Shown here: in pieces, positions 1-10,163 of the stretch
Position numbering within the stretch: position 1 is the stretch's first letter
How the letters are laid out: each line of letters opens with the position of its first letter
NCBI GenBank assembly: GCA_020137815.1
Contig: CM035361.1
Coordinates: 3,831,167 to 3,895,166 of the forward strand
Direction: 5' to 3'
Length of the DNA stretch: 64,000 nt
Source: Hormiphora californensis
Taxonomy: Eukaryota > Ctenophora > Tentaculata > Cydippida > Pleurobrachiidae
Program-made: the position numbers and the translations under genes
The notes under the pieces: model-generated
Database searches by the model: none
Told to the model about the DNA's origin: nothing
Seen by the model: only the letters and a program-made list of their open reading frames with translations

Positions 1-3000
1 GGGAATATGTCATCTGCTGTCAGAGCCTCTCAGGAGAGAGCTGACTCCTCGGAAAATGTATCAGCCAAAACTGGTTCAACCCACAGCAAAGACACCACGT
101 CCAACAGCAATGAAAGAAACACTTCAAACGATGGCATGCCCCCTAAAGTTAACCAAGCCAAGGTCCCTCAGAATTTTGTCGTTCTCAAATTTGAAGATGA
201 CACATCGAACGAAGCTAATCGAAATCCCAAATCTCCACAAGAATCAGAGAATGAAAAGAGTGGATCATCCTCATCATCCTCTTCATCCTCTTCCTCCTCT
301 TCCTCTTCAACAAAGTCTTCCTCCCCCAACTCCTCCCTGCGTTCCGGATCCCTTGGTGTCCTCCCCTCTGATGCCACCACCACAACAAACCACCCCCACA
401 CTTATCTAGACAGTCTCAAAACAGCACCTGTCATGAGCACCCCCGAGGCACTGGCTCTATTGGATTACGGGACACGGTACTACCGTGATGATCAGGTGAC
501 AACGCAGGATAACACTGCTCCGGGGGCTGGTTCACCCATCATGGTCAGTGAGATGGTCAGTGAGGTCGTTCAAGACGAGGATGATCAGAGGCTCCAAAGG
601 GAAACGATTTCAGATGAAGATCAAGGGGAGGAAGGAGGTGTGGACCAGTTGGTCCCCTCGTGGGCTAATGACCCTACAGGGGTAGATCATTTACCCTCAT
701 GGGCCAATGATCTTAAAGATCTTCTCGATCAAGGGTTTGTGGAGATCGAGACTGCTTCAGAGGCTCTCAGCACGGTCAGCCGGGGTCTGAGCAGCGATAG
801 AAAGGAGGATAACAGGAGAGAGTCCTGTGAGAAGGAAGTTGATGAAAGTCAGATATTATCGAGCGAGGAAGATGAGGATACGATGAGTACCACATCACCG
901 GGATCATCACAACTAACATACTATTCCTCCTCTAATGGTGCTCCTTCCCCCCGGGTGGTCCATATTTTGCATGAAGAGAAGGTCAGTGAAGTGGTGCTGA
1001 CATCACCACTATCAGATGATCCTAACAATAATTCATCTTCGAACCCTGCTAACTCATCCCCATCTTCAAACCCTGCTAATTCACACTCCTCCCCCGCTTC
1101 AACTGACGATAAATTCTTAGATAAAACTTGGTCCTATGGGGATCCCATTACCCTCAACAGATTTCAGTCTGAAGCTGATTTGGAAGATTTTAGGAGGCTG
1201 GGACTTGATGCCAACCCTCAGTTTATATCTAGCGAGGAGCTACGGAAGATAAGAGCGAGTTTTGGATCCCAACTCCCCGGGATGTTTCTATACACAGGCC
1301 CCTCGGGAAGCAATATAACTGTTCTTAGAGCTAGCTCAACGAGGTCACTTCACCGTCTGTCAAGGAGCAGGTTTTCATTGTCTTCACAGGTGACAGAACC
1401 TGCAGAGCAGGAGTTTCTCCTGGAATTGCAGTGTGAGAGTGGGACTGAGGAGGATGATGATATTGATGAAGGAGTAAAGAACGTACCGGTGAAGCCACCA
1501 CGATCTCGTGCTAGTTCAGAAAACAGTAAAAAGAATAGTAGACCAACGAATAGTAGACCAAAGTCAGTTGGGGGAATAGAAAACCTGTTGGCGGAGGTAA
1601 CCAAGAAGTTTTCACTTCCAGAGACAACACAGTTCACCGTAGCAACGTCTGGCAACCGAGATTCAGCCTTGAAGCCCTTCCAAAGATCTCAGTCAGAAGA
1701 TGTCAGTGCTGTATCAAACCCTATCAGTGAATCAGCCGCCCAACTGGAATACGATCTGTTCAGCCCGGGGATGTCAGAGTTTGAGAAAGCAAAGACTGAC
1801 ACTCTCCCCAATTCTTTCTTCGCGGACCCGACCAGTAAGTTGCTCAGTGGTGAATTCCCAAGTGAGGATGAATCGGGAGAGGATGCAGTGAAGGACCTTA
1901 GAACAACAACAACCAGCAGACATAGCTCCAGCAGAACACGTGATTCAAATAACCTGCATTCGTTTGTGGGGGGTTGCCTGGAAGATCAGAAATCCAACAG
2001 TAGAACTAGTGTGAGATTCGATCTTAGCAACGTGGTAACCACGACAACAGAAGACTCTAACAACAATAATCATGTAGATCTCACTGGAGATAACTTGACG
2101 GATGAAAGCGGGGAGGAGTATTTGTTTGGTTATGCCGAGGGGGATGATTCTAAAGGGTATTCCGAGACTTGTACCTCAACGTCAGCTCCCACAGAGTCAG
2201 TGCTATTGGACCTGGTTAATGAAGTTATCAAGGACCAGAGACTAATTGTCACTGATTTTACCGAGTCCTGGGTTGATGGGAGGGCTCTTGTGGCCCTTGT
2301 CGACAAGAAGATACCTGGGTTTTATCAGTTTCATAAACACAGATCCTCCTTCCAATCCGTAGCAGAGAGTTTAGAGGTTGCTAGGATACATCTGGGAGTG
2401 CCAACAGATGGTATCAGCCCTTACAATGTCATCATCCCAGATGATGTGAAAACCAAGGATTTCCTGATATTCGTAGCTGATTTGTTGGATACGGAGGGGC
2501 ACCAAGATATCACTAATGTTGATAAATTCGAGTCGACTGAGGTGCAGCTGGCCAATGAGGTGACTAGCTCCATCAAGACCCCTGATAGCCAGGCGAACCT
2601 ACTAGATCAGCTCAATGACATCCTCTCTGGTTACAACTTGGAGGTGGATGACTTTGGGAAGAGTTGGAGCAGTGGAGAGGCTCTGTTAGCCCTGACAGAC
2701 ACTTTTGTCCCAGGGGTCTATACTGATGGTATGAAGCTGAGCCCTGCAGATAGGGTCTTCTTTGGCCTAAAAACTGCCTTCCACTACCTTAATGTACTAC
2801 CTCTGGTGTCAGCGGAGGAGATAGTGTATTCTCATTTCCCTGACCAAACAGCTACCTACCTGCTGCAGTTCATCCCTATATATGAAGAATTGGTGAAACA
2901 TATGGTCAGTCCACTGAGAAGACCACCCCCGGCTGCTAAAGTGAAGATTGTCCCACCACCCCGGTACTCCAAGTCTTCAACAACTACCAATAACTCTGAG

Positions 3001-5727
3001 TCAAGGATATATGACACAGTGGCAAGTAGCTCTGCAGAGAATCCGCGATCTAAACTCCCACTTCCAATCATCAAGCTAAATGATGAAACAATACGAACTT
3101 CACTAACGGTGTCAGAGATGACTGATAACAACGGAGTAGTTTCCATGGATACCAAAACTCCATCATCTGCCTCGCCACCTACCACAGATGCAGCCCAGGA
3201 TACTAAAACGAGTGGAATTGGAACTGGAAGTCCCACTACCACTGCCGGCCCCGTCAAGAGAGTGAATTCCATCTCAGTGGGAGACAACACGGAAATGAAG
3301 TCGCTCATGACACAGCTGATGAAAGTGTGTGAGCAGTTAGCAATTAACTCTAATTATGCTACAACCAGTACTACCACTGGGTCACCTATCGTGTTTAATA
3401 TCCCACCACGACCTAGCCCCTCCACCTCTTCCGGGGAATCTTCACCCGCCCTCCAGAATAACAGAGACAGAAATGAATCGGAAGCTTTTTATAGCATTGC
3501 TGACAAGACAATCTTTATAAATTGTGATATACCCCACTCGACAATCAATAAGATGCTCCGGGCCCTCTACAGCAGGTTTGATGACCCTTCCAAACTAGAT
3601 ATCTACAGCCCAATGTGTTTCCAGGCAGACCGGTACGGCTGCTGCAGTGAACCCTTTGTTCAAAACGGCGCTGCTGTCCTCCGGATTAGAGTCAGTAAAG
3701 ACACTGAGTGCACTCACCCCAAAATGAAGACTGTGTTGACGGTAGGGAGAGATAAAATGATCCATGATAGGTTTAGGAACTCCTTCCATCTCCGAACGGG
3801 AAGTGTTACTTCCGAGGACCACGTGTATGACGTCACGTCATCCCCTCTTGTGACGTCATCGCCTCAAATCACCAGACATCATCATCATACTAAGAACTGG
3901 TGGGGGACGGTACTAAAACGGCTGCGGAGACCATTTAGAACGACTAAAAAGAGGAATAAGAGGCTGGCGAGGGGACGGCATACAGCCACCCAAACCTCTC
4001 CAAGAAGCCCTTCCTGGAGATCTCGTAGGTTGTCAGGACAGTGTTTTAACTTCCAAACTGGGAATAGTAAGGTACAAAGAGTGGCTAGTTTCAAACTGGC
4101 AGACACTCCTACTGATCTCACCTCATCTGAACAGAAGACCTACGGGATCTGGAGGAGGACAAGAGGCGGCCAGGCTAGTCTCTTTCATTCCAAAAGGATA
4201 AATCAGACCATCAATCCGTTAGACTGCGGAGTAGGAAGTGAAAACCAAAGTAGAAGATCAAAAACTCCCGAAACAAGATTTAGCAGAAGGTCCAAAACTT
4301 CAGAGGCTAGAAGTAATAAAAGATCAAAAACTCCAGAACTAGGCCGGAATAATAAACAACTTCCATCTCCATCTCCTCGTTGTCGTGTGGACTCCAAACA
4401 CTCCCAAACAGTCTGGGATCCCTCCCTTCTTGACAGGAAATCATCTTCTTCCATCATCTACCAGAACTGCACCTTCAACACCTACTGCTGTAAGGGTGAT
4501 CACCATGGTAACACCTGTAAATCAACATGTGGTAACCATGGTTACACCTGTAAATCAACATGTGGTAACCATGGTAACACTCAAGATGACGTCATTCAAG
4601 TAGTACCTGGTGGTGATAGCACCACGATACCAAGTCAGATGACCTCAGACGATGCTGACACCCCATATCTCCCTCCCCGCCCCAAGAAATGGAATGCAAT
4701 GATTTTAGAGTTACGGAACCATTTGAAAGAAGCTCAAAAGTTGCAGTTTGTGTCCTCTTTTAACTCTGAGACCATTAACCCCGGGTTAACCTCAATACCA
4801 CGTGACATTAGTTGCCATGGTAACTCACGTGATGGTAACAACATCCCTTGTTCAGAGACAGATCGATATCTATCATCCCTTCCCAGTGCTCACGTGACAT
4901 TTGGATCTCCATTTGAGATCAGACTCAGTTCTATGTCGACACCCACTAACCTCGTTACTGATGGTGGCAGTGATGAGATCATCGTGACGTCATCGTCTCC
5001 TCTAATGACGTCACCACTCAATATGACGTCACCACTCAGGTCTGTCTGTCTAACTGACATTGAACGGGAGGTGGACTTTGCTGTGTCTCAGGTGGAGAGT
5101 TATAACAGATCCCTGACTCTGCGAGATACTGAAACACAGACGATTGTGAATGAATTGGATCAGATGTCGAACAATCAAACCTACAAACACCTTGTTGAGA
5201 TCAACATCAAGGCAGACACCACACCTGACAACGAGACAAGCACATCTGGTCGTCATGGCAACGAGACAAGCACATCTGGTCGTCATGACAACAGCACAAC
5301 GGCGCCTACATCAGATTCATCACCCTCCACCACTCCTCCTGCAGCTAAAGAGTCATCAACGTCATCATCTCGAGATAATGAGTCGGAGTTTGTCTACACT
5401 CTCTCCCAGACAGACAATGTGAACTGTAATACGAGAGAGGAACACACTACTGGGGTCTCTTCCAAGACAGATAAGGTTGTAAGAAAGGTGCGGAGAAAGA
5501 AGGTGAGACAGCATCCTGTGACGACTCCCAGTGAGAGTGATCCCTCTGGACCTGGTTACCATGGTAACTCAGGACCAATCCAGGGACGGATAGATTCCAA
5601 TGTTCTGGCAACGATTTTAGGAGAGCAGAAACGAATTGAGAGAAGGGTGAAGAGGTGCAGTGATATTTGTAAAAAGTGTAATAGAAAGAAGAAGAGGGGA
5701 TCAGGGGTAAAGAGGGAGCACCACTGA
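1..5727 (+). CDS. Large protein with two calponin-homology domains (partial or complete 5' end)
   Basis: A single uninterrupted frame gives 1906 residues from the ATG at position 7. The frame is also open for the two codons before it, so the true start may lie outside the window. Residues about 727-830 resemble a calponin-homology (CH) domain: an aliphatic helix start, 'FTESWVDGRALVALVD', then 'ARIHLGVPTDGISPYNV'. Residues about 856-963 form a second, more divergent CH domain with 'FGKSWSSGEALLALTD'. CH pairs normally bind actin or microtubules, so a cytoskeletal role is inferred. The rest is low-complexity Ser/Thr/Asn-rich sequence with a polySer run near residue 92, RS-rich basic stretches and a basic C-terminus. 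A better-ordered stretch lies near residues 1155-1255. No filamin Ig repeats, spectrin repeats or EF hands are seen, so it is not a standard filamin or actinin. The absence of introns over 5.7 kb contrasts with genes further right. A neighbour on the other strand ends 450 bp away. Confidence 0.85.
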   Translation, partial: GNMSSAVRASQERADSSENVSAKTGSTHSKDTTSNSNERNTSNDGMPPKVNQAKVPQNFVVLKFEDDTSNEANRNPKSPQESENEKSGSSSSSSSSSSSSSSSTKSSSPNSSLRSGSLGVLPSDATTTTNHPHTYLDSLKTAPVMSTPEALALLDYGTRYYRDDQVTTQDNTAPGAGSPIMVSEMVSEVVQDEDDQRLQRETISDEDQGEEGGVDQLVPSWANDPTGVDHLPSWANDLKDLLDQGFVEIETASEALSTVSRGLSSDRKEDNRRESCEKEVDESQILSSEEDEDTMSTTSPGSSQLTYYSSSNGAPSPRVVHILHEEKVSEVVLTSPLSDDPNNNSSSNPANSSPSSNPANSHSSPASTDDKFLDKTWSYGDPITLNRFQSEADLEDFRRLGLDANPQFISSEELRKIRASFGSQLPGMFLYTGPSGSNITVLRASSTRSLHRLSRSRFSLSSQVTEPAEQEFLLELQCESGTEEDDDIDEGVKNVPVKPPRSRASSENSKKNSRPTNSRPKSVGGIENLLAEVTKKFSLPETTQFTVATSGNRDSALKPFQRSQSEDVSAVSNPISESAAQLEYDLFSPGMSEFEKAKTDTLPNSFFADPTSKLLSGEFPSEDESGEDAVKDLRTTTTSRHSSSRTRDSNNLHSFVGGCLEDQKSNSRTSVRFDLSNVVTTTTEDSNNNNHVDLTGDNLTDESGEEYLFGYAEGDDSKGYSETCTSTSAPTESVLLDLVNEVIKDQRLIVTDFTESWVDGRALVALVDKKIPGFYQFHKHRSSFQSVAESLEVARIHLGVPTDGISPYNVIIPDDVKTKDFLIFVADLLDTEGHQDITNVDKFESTEVQLANEVTSSIKTPDSQANLLDQLNDILSGYNLEVDDFGKSWSSGEALLALTDTFVPGVYTDGMKLSPADRVFFGLKTAFHYLNVLPLVSAEEIVYSHFPDQTATYLLQFIPIYEELVKHMVSPLRRPPPAAKVKIVPPPRYSKSSTTTNNSESRIYDTVASSSAENPRSKLPLPIIKLNDETIRTSLTVSEMTDNNGVVSMDTKTPSSASPPTTDAAQDTKTSGIGTGSPTTTAGPVKRVNSISVGDNTEMKSLMTQLMKVCEQLAINSNYATTSTTTGSPIVFNIPPRPSPSTSSGESSPALQNNRDRNESEAFYSIADKTIFINCDIPHSTINKMLRALYSRFDDPSKLDIYSPMCFQADRYGCCSEPFVQNGAAVLRIRVSKDTECTHPKMKTVLTVGRDKMIHDRFRNSFHLRTGSVTSEDHVYDVTSSPLVTSSPQITRHHHHTKNWWGTVLKRLRRPFRTTKKRNKRLARGRHTATQTSPRSPSWRSRRLSGQCFNFQTGNSKVQRVASFKLADTPTDLTSSEQKTYGIWRRTRGGQASLFHSKRINQTINPLDCGVGSENQSRRSKTPETRFSRRSKTSEARSNKRSKTPELGRNNKQLPSPSPRCRVDSKHSQTVWDPSLLDRKSSSSIIYQNCTFNTYCCKGDHHGNTCKSTCGNHGYTCKSTCGNHGNTQDDVIQVVPGGDSTTIPSQMTSDDADTPYLPPRPKKWNAMILELRNHLKEAQKLQFVSSFNSETINPGLTSIPRDISCHGNSRDGNNIPCSETDRYLSSLPSAHVTFGSPFEIRLSSMSTPTNLVTDGGSDEIIVTSSSPLMTSPLNMTSPLRSVCLTDIEREVDFAVSQVESYNRSLTLRDTETQTIVNELDQMSNNQTYKHLVEINIKADTTPDNETSTSGRHGNETSTSGRHDNSTTAPTSDSSPSTTPPAAKESSTSSSRDNESEFVYTLSQTDNVNCNTREEHTTGVSSKTDKVVRKVRRKKVRQHPVTTPSESDPSGPGYHGNSGPIQGRIDSNVLATILGEQKRIERRVKRCSDICKKCNRKKKRGSGVKREHH

Positions 5728-5998
5728 TAACCCGAAAGTGAAACAAGTTAGATCTAAGTTGATATAACTTATCGTTTCACTCTGTCATTCGGCTCTCGGA
5801 GATCCCGCGAGCACTGTTGGTGGGAGGTGAACAAGTCGTGTGAGCACTGCAATAATAACCATATGAGCCTGATGGCATGAGTGTTTGCTTTGTTTTATAG
5901 TGTGTTTTAGTTCACTCTCAAACAATGGAGGGTTCCATGTGAGCTACTTTTTGTTTTAGTTTTACCGTTTTACATTGTGTTGAGTTTCAACATTCTAA

Positions 5999-6004
5999 AA
6001 TAAA
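5999..6004 (+). terminator. Candidate polyadenylation signal of the CH-domain gene
   Basis: An AATAAA hexamer lies 272 bp after the TGA stop at 5725-5727, on the coding strand, in AT-rich sequence suitable for a 3' UTR. Confidence 0.45.
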
Positions 6005-6111
6005 CTTGTTCTGAGATTTCAATGAAAAATATAGTTTCAAACAAATCTTCATCTTATCGGGTTTCGCAGCACATTTAAAAACAAATTTTATCACAAAAAT
6101 TATCTATTTTC

Positions 6112-6142
6112 GTGTAAGAACAATGTGACATTGTTCTTACAC
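6112..6142. repeat. Perfect 14-bp hairpin between convergent genes
   Basis: The sequence from 6112 to 6125 is the reverse complement of 6129-6142, with a 3-base loop. It sits in the short space between the 3' ends of two convergent genes, 33 bp beyond the stop of the minus-strand gene, so it would be in one or both 3' UTRs. Function is not known; it could be a small foldback insertion. Confidence 0.8.
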
Positions 6143-6174
6143 AAAAATTTTCTGAGAACATCCCCAGCAGCATC

Positions 6175-9100
6175 TCACTTCTTAGAGCTTGTACTGCTAC
6201 TGCTACTGCTGCTACTACTGCTGCTACTGCTACTATTAGAAGAATGATCAGACACCCTTTCAACTAATTTCCCGTCATCACAATTCTCACTCTTTCCACT
6301 GATGACTTCACTCTTGTCACTCACAGTCTCTAATTTGTCACTGGTTGGAATTACAACTTCTGCTCTGTTCTCATTCTGTTCCCCCTCAACAATTGGAACC
6401 GACCCTTCTAGATGGGCATCTATGATCAAAATCTGTTCTGATTCTGGCACCCCATCTATCACACTCTGTTCTGGTCCTGATACCTCTGCATCTATCAAAT
6501 CCACCTCTAACTCCGCATCACCTTCTTCCTCCTCTGCAGCAGGTTTAAAAACCTCAACATTCTTCTTCTGATGGTGATGCATTACAATCACAGGGATCTT
6601 TAAACTCGGCTTAACCGTGTGACGTACAATGAACAGTTTCTTAATTGTAGTTATTTTCAACATTTTTAACCCCCGTTTCTTCTTTTTTATGACCGGATCA
6701 ACTGAGTCTGATCGGTTGTCATGGTGACCAACAACAATGGACCCTTGACGACCACTTGGTAATAACATGGGATGCTGATCTCGCTTCCCCTCCTCGTCCT
6801 CTTCCCCACTTTCCTCACTAAGATGGTCAGATAACACAAGGTTATCAAAATTAATTGTGCACTCCCCAAATACACCATCTGAAAATATTCTGTCGTCTTC
6901 ATCTTCGAACTCAGAAAATGAGTCTTCTGCTGCTGAACCAATTGATGCGGGAGGTTTAGTTCTGGCTGGTAAAGTAGCTGCAGAATGAACTTTTGTAACT
7001 GGTAAAGTTGCTGCAGAATAAACTGTTGTAGGGGGTGGGGGAGCAACTAACATCTCAGAGGGACGCCGTCTGTTGCCAAGACTACGGAGTCCGTAATCCG
7101 CAGGGCGGGTCTTGTGGTGGACTCTCCTGGGGAGGGAGAGGTACTCCCGAGCCCTCACATTCTTGTACAACACAGTTCTCCGGGAGAGATCATCAAAATC
7201 TGGCTCTGGATCAGAGAATCCCAGGTTGTCCTGGACACTGACTCGCCGGAGTTTGTGTTTTGGAAGTCGGAGGGAATTGTATAGCACATCAACCGACAGT
7301 CGGCGTGAACGATCCTTTCTTGGCTTCTTTTTGTTACTGGAGTGAGTCCTCTTGGTCGCTTTTCTGTTAAGAGTTCCCTTCTTCTCCACTTGGTCCACTG
7401 CAGGCTCGGTCCACTTTACAGCCGATTGTTGATCAGGTGACGGAGTTTTCTCTTCTTCTTCGGTGGTCGCTATGGTAACCGGTAAACTGTTCCTTTTCTC
7501 CTCCTCTCCCATGTCAAGGGACTTTCGCTGGAAGAACGTTTTCAGCAAACTGGAATGCCGGGACACCTTCTTCATTTTCCTTGCCGGTCTCGGTGGTGGA
7601 GTTCTGTTTTGGTTGTCATGGTGACCATGGTTGTCATGGTGACCATGGTTGTCATGGTGACCATCAGATGACCTCAACTCCTCCACATCTGATGTCTGCT
7701 GGTCGGTTGTATCCACGGCGAATGTGGATGTCTCCTCGATGGATACAGAGTTGTTGTCGCCCCGGTTACCATGGTGATCTTTGAAGCGATTCACATGATG
7801 CAGGTCAGTGTGATTTGGTTCAATGTTCTCATAATCAGGTCGCGCTGTTTCCGGGAAATGGGATCCTTCGTTTTCTGGGAAATCCATATTATCATAATCA
7901 TGACTCTTGTCTTCTGATGAGCTGTTTGGTTTCAGTCCGAGTGATTCAATATCATCATAACTGTGATTTCGCGCGAGAACTGGAGTTTCCGGCTCAGTTG
8001 GGGGGTCAATTGAAGGCGGGTGGGGGGAGGTCTCTGACGCAAAGGATGGTATCCTGGCCCGAACTTTAGGTTTTTCTAGTCGAAGTGATCCCGTACTGTT
8101 CTGTCTGGTGATTTTAATTCTCAAACTGTTCTTGGTGTTTTTCATTCGGGATATCAAACTTCTGCGTTTAGTTTTCCGAGGTTTAGGACTCGGGGCTGCT
8201 TCTTCTTCGATCACGATCACTGTTTTGTAAACTTCCTCTTTTTCCTCTGATTCAACCGAGGGAGGTTCAACTGCTCTCACTACCTCCCCAACTTTCACTA
8301 CTTCAGTATACACAACGGGGTCTTGTGATCCGTTCTCAAATCCCGATTCGAGCATATTTCCCAGTCCCTCTAGCGAGTCAGACCCATTTCCCAGTCCCTC
8401 TAGCGAGTCAGACCCATTTCCCAGTCCCTCTAGCGAGTCGGAATCACGTTTAATTCCCTCGAGCGAGTCGGAACCGGTAGAATTTTGTGAGCCATCAGGT
8501 GGCGGCAAATTAACAACCGCTGATGAAGAAGACCGCTTCAATGGGGTGGTCTCTGGAGAGGTAGATCGTGAGGGCATCTCAGCTGGCAAAACATCTAATT
8601 GTTCTTCAGGATTGGAAACTTCTTTTTCTAATCTTGGAGCTGGACCAATAAGTATCCTGGTGGGAGCATTATCAGGTTCAGGGGCCATTGGTGTCTTACC
8701 TCCCCCAGGGGTACTGTGGTCATCTTGTGTCCTGCTGCTGGTAGATCTTGTTTCAGAACTTGTCGAGCTCTCAGACGATGAACTGTCTGATCTGTCCGGG
8801 CTTGTTTTGCTATGTGAGTCACTTGTCTTGCTAACTGATCCAGAACTACTCGTTTTGCTATGTGACCCTGAACTGGTTTTGCTGTGTGACCCGGAACTTG
8901 TTTTGCTATGTGATCCAGTGGAACTCTCGGAACTACTTGATTTTGAAGATGAACTGGTGTCATCAGAAACGCTTCCATTAGAGTTACTACTTTTAAAACT
9001 CTCACTTTTCTCATCTGTCACATTATTGGTCTCAGCAATTAACCCTGTTGTCTCTGTAGATCTAACTCCTGTTCTCTGCACAGAACTTCCGCCCTTCCTG

Positions 9101-9183
9101 ATGATATGGACAGTCTCAATAGTTTCCTCAATAATCTCCTCCTCCTCGGAAGCAGAGTAGAAATCTGAAGACTCCGAGGACAT
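6175..9183 (-). CDS. Ser-rich, intrinsically disordered protein of 1002 aa, function unknown
   Basis: One uninterrupted frame starts at ATG 9183 and stops at TGA 6175-6177. I do not recognise a family. The N-terminus is acidic and Ser-rich ('MSSESSDFYSASEEEEIIEE'). Simple internal repeats follow: 'GSHSKTSS' units near residues 90-110, four 'SDSLEGLGNG'-like units near residues 245-280, and three 'HHDNHG' units near residue 510. Basic clusters such as 'KTKRRSLISRMKN' and 'KKPRKDRSRRLS' look like kinase-site-rich or nuclear-localisation segments. The C-terminus ends in a polySer tract and 'SSKK'. No folded catalytic domain, signal peptide or membrane span is evident. The composition resembles the neighbouring CH-domain protein (Ser-rich, intronless, similar 'CATGGTNAC' words in the coding DNA), so the two may be co-regulated or distantly related in their disordered parts; that is inference. 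Confidence 0.75.
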   Translation of the reverse strand: MSSESSDFYSASEEEEIIEETIETVHIIRKGGSSVQRTGVRSTETTGLIAETNNVTDEKSESFKSSNSNGSVSDDTSSSSKSSSSESSTGSHSKTSSGSHSKTSSGSHSKTSSSGSVSKTSDSHSKTSPDRSDSSSSESSTSSETRSTSSRTQDDHSTPGGGKTPMAPEPDNAPTRILIGPAPRLEKEVSNPEEQLDVLPAEMPSRSTSPETTPLKRSSSSAVVNLPPPDGSQNSTGSDSLEGIKRDSDSLEGLGNGSDSLEGLGNGSDSLEGLGNMLESGFENGSQDPVVYTEVVKVGEVVRAVEPPSVESEEKEEVYKTVIVIEEEAAPSPKPRKTKRRSLISRMKNTKNSLRIKITRQNSTGSLRLEKPKVRARIPSFASETSPHPPSIDPPTEPETPVLARNHSYDDIESLGLKPNSSSEDKSHDYDNMDFPENEGSHFPETARPDYENIEPNHTDLHHVNRFKDHHGNRGDNNSVSIEETSTFAVDTTDQQTSDVEELRSSDGHHDNHGHHDNHGHHDNQNRTPPPRPARKMKKVSRHSSLLKTFFQRKSLDMGEEEKRNSLPVTIATTEEEEKTPSPDQQSAVKWTEPAVDQVEKKGTLNRKATKRTHSSNKKKPRKDRSRRLSVDVLYNSLRLPKHKLRRVSVQDNLGFSDPEPDFDDLSRRTVLYKNVRAREYLSLPRRVHHKTRPADYGLRSLGNRRRPSEMLVAPPPPTTVYSAATLPVTKVHSAATLPARTKPPASIGSAAEDSFSEFEDEDDRIFSDGVFGECTINFDNLVLSDHLSEESGEEDEEGKRDQHPMLLPSGRQGSIVVGHHDNRSDSVDPVIKKKKRGLKMLKITTIKKLFIVRHTVKPSLKIPVIVMHHHQKKNVEVFKPAAEEEEGDAELEVDLIDAEVSGPEQSVIDGVPESEQILIIDAHLEGSVPIVEGEQNENRAEVVIPTSDKLETVSDKSEVISGKSENCDDGKLVERVSDHSSNSSSSSSSSSSSSSSTSSKK

Positions 9184-9199
9184 AGCTTGTCTTTCAGGT

Positions 9200-9292
9200 A
9201 ATGCCCTTATTTGGTGGTATATCTGTCACGTTATGCCCTTATTTGGTGGTATATCTGTCACGTTATGCCCTTATTTGGTGGTATCTGTCATG
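9200..9292. repeat. Three 32-bp direct repeats just upstream of the Ser-rich gene
   Basis: The unit begins ATGCCCTTATTTGGTGGTAT and recurs at 9201, 9233 and 9265, the last unit shortened by two bases. It begins about 17 bp upstream of the start codon of the minus-strand gene, so it lies in the 5' UTR or core promoter. Confidence 0.85.
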
Positions 9293-9430
9293 TGATCTGG
9301 TCATTAAGGACAACTCTGAAATTACAATGCTGCTCCACAACAAACGAAATAACAACAAAGCACGTGCAACAAGGAACGAAGGTGCAGTTATTACATGATA
9401 CGCTTGTACTTCAGTGCATTCGGTGTAGCT

Positions 9431-9432
<2 letters not shown>

Positions 9433-9499
<67 letters not shown>

Positions 9500-9599
9500 G
9501 CGAGAATAGATAGTACGAGATAGCGATTCAGAGATGCGAGAGCGATATCTCGATATCGGAGCGACAGCTCTCCGATGCTTGCTCTTCTCTCTCTTCTCT

Positions 9600-9639
<40 letters not shown>

Positions 9640-9721
9640 CATCTCTCTTCTCTCTCTCTCTCTCTCTCTCTCTCCTCTCTCTCTCCTCTCTCCTCTCTCT
9701 CTCTCTCTCTCCTCTCTCTCT

Positions 9722-9819
<98 letters not shown>

Positions 9820-9872
9820 CTCTCTCTCTCTCTCTCTCTCTATCGCTCTCTCTACTCTCTCCTCTCCCCCCG
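9433..9872. repeat. Opposed (GA)n and (CT)n microsatellites
   Basis: A pure (GA)n run at 9433-9494 is followed by about 90 bp of non-repetitive sequence and then nearly 290 bp of (CT)n. The two blocks are complementary and can fold back as a long imperfect hairpin. A shorter (CT)n run occurs at 10107-10128. Confidence 0.9.
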
Positions 9873-10163
9873 CACCCCCATCGTGCTCCGACAAGAGATG
9901 GAATGTCCGGCTGTGATTGATGGATTCATATTTCAAGCCACAGGTGTTTAAGCATTCTTCTTCGAACACAAAAATTTCCCAATTCCCAATTCTCTACATC
10001 CATCTCTACATAAACGGCTCTCTCTCCCAGCTCCCCAAATGGAGCAAGGCTTGTTGAGTTCCATTAGCTCTCTCTTTCTTTCTCTACTGCTGATTCAGTC
10101 TGCTCTTTCTCTCTCTCTCTCTCTCTGTTCAAATCCTCTCCTCGAGGTATAAACCTGGTTGTG

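Noticed and set aside
9534-9969. Long Leu/Ser or Arg/Glu frames across the (CT)n and (GA)n arrays (also 22762-23156, 25258-25605, 42170-43094)
   Set aside because: They are translations of dinucleotide repeats, with no splice signals or conserved motif.
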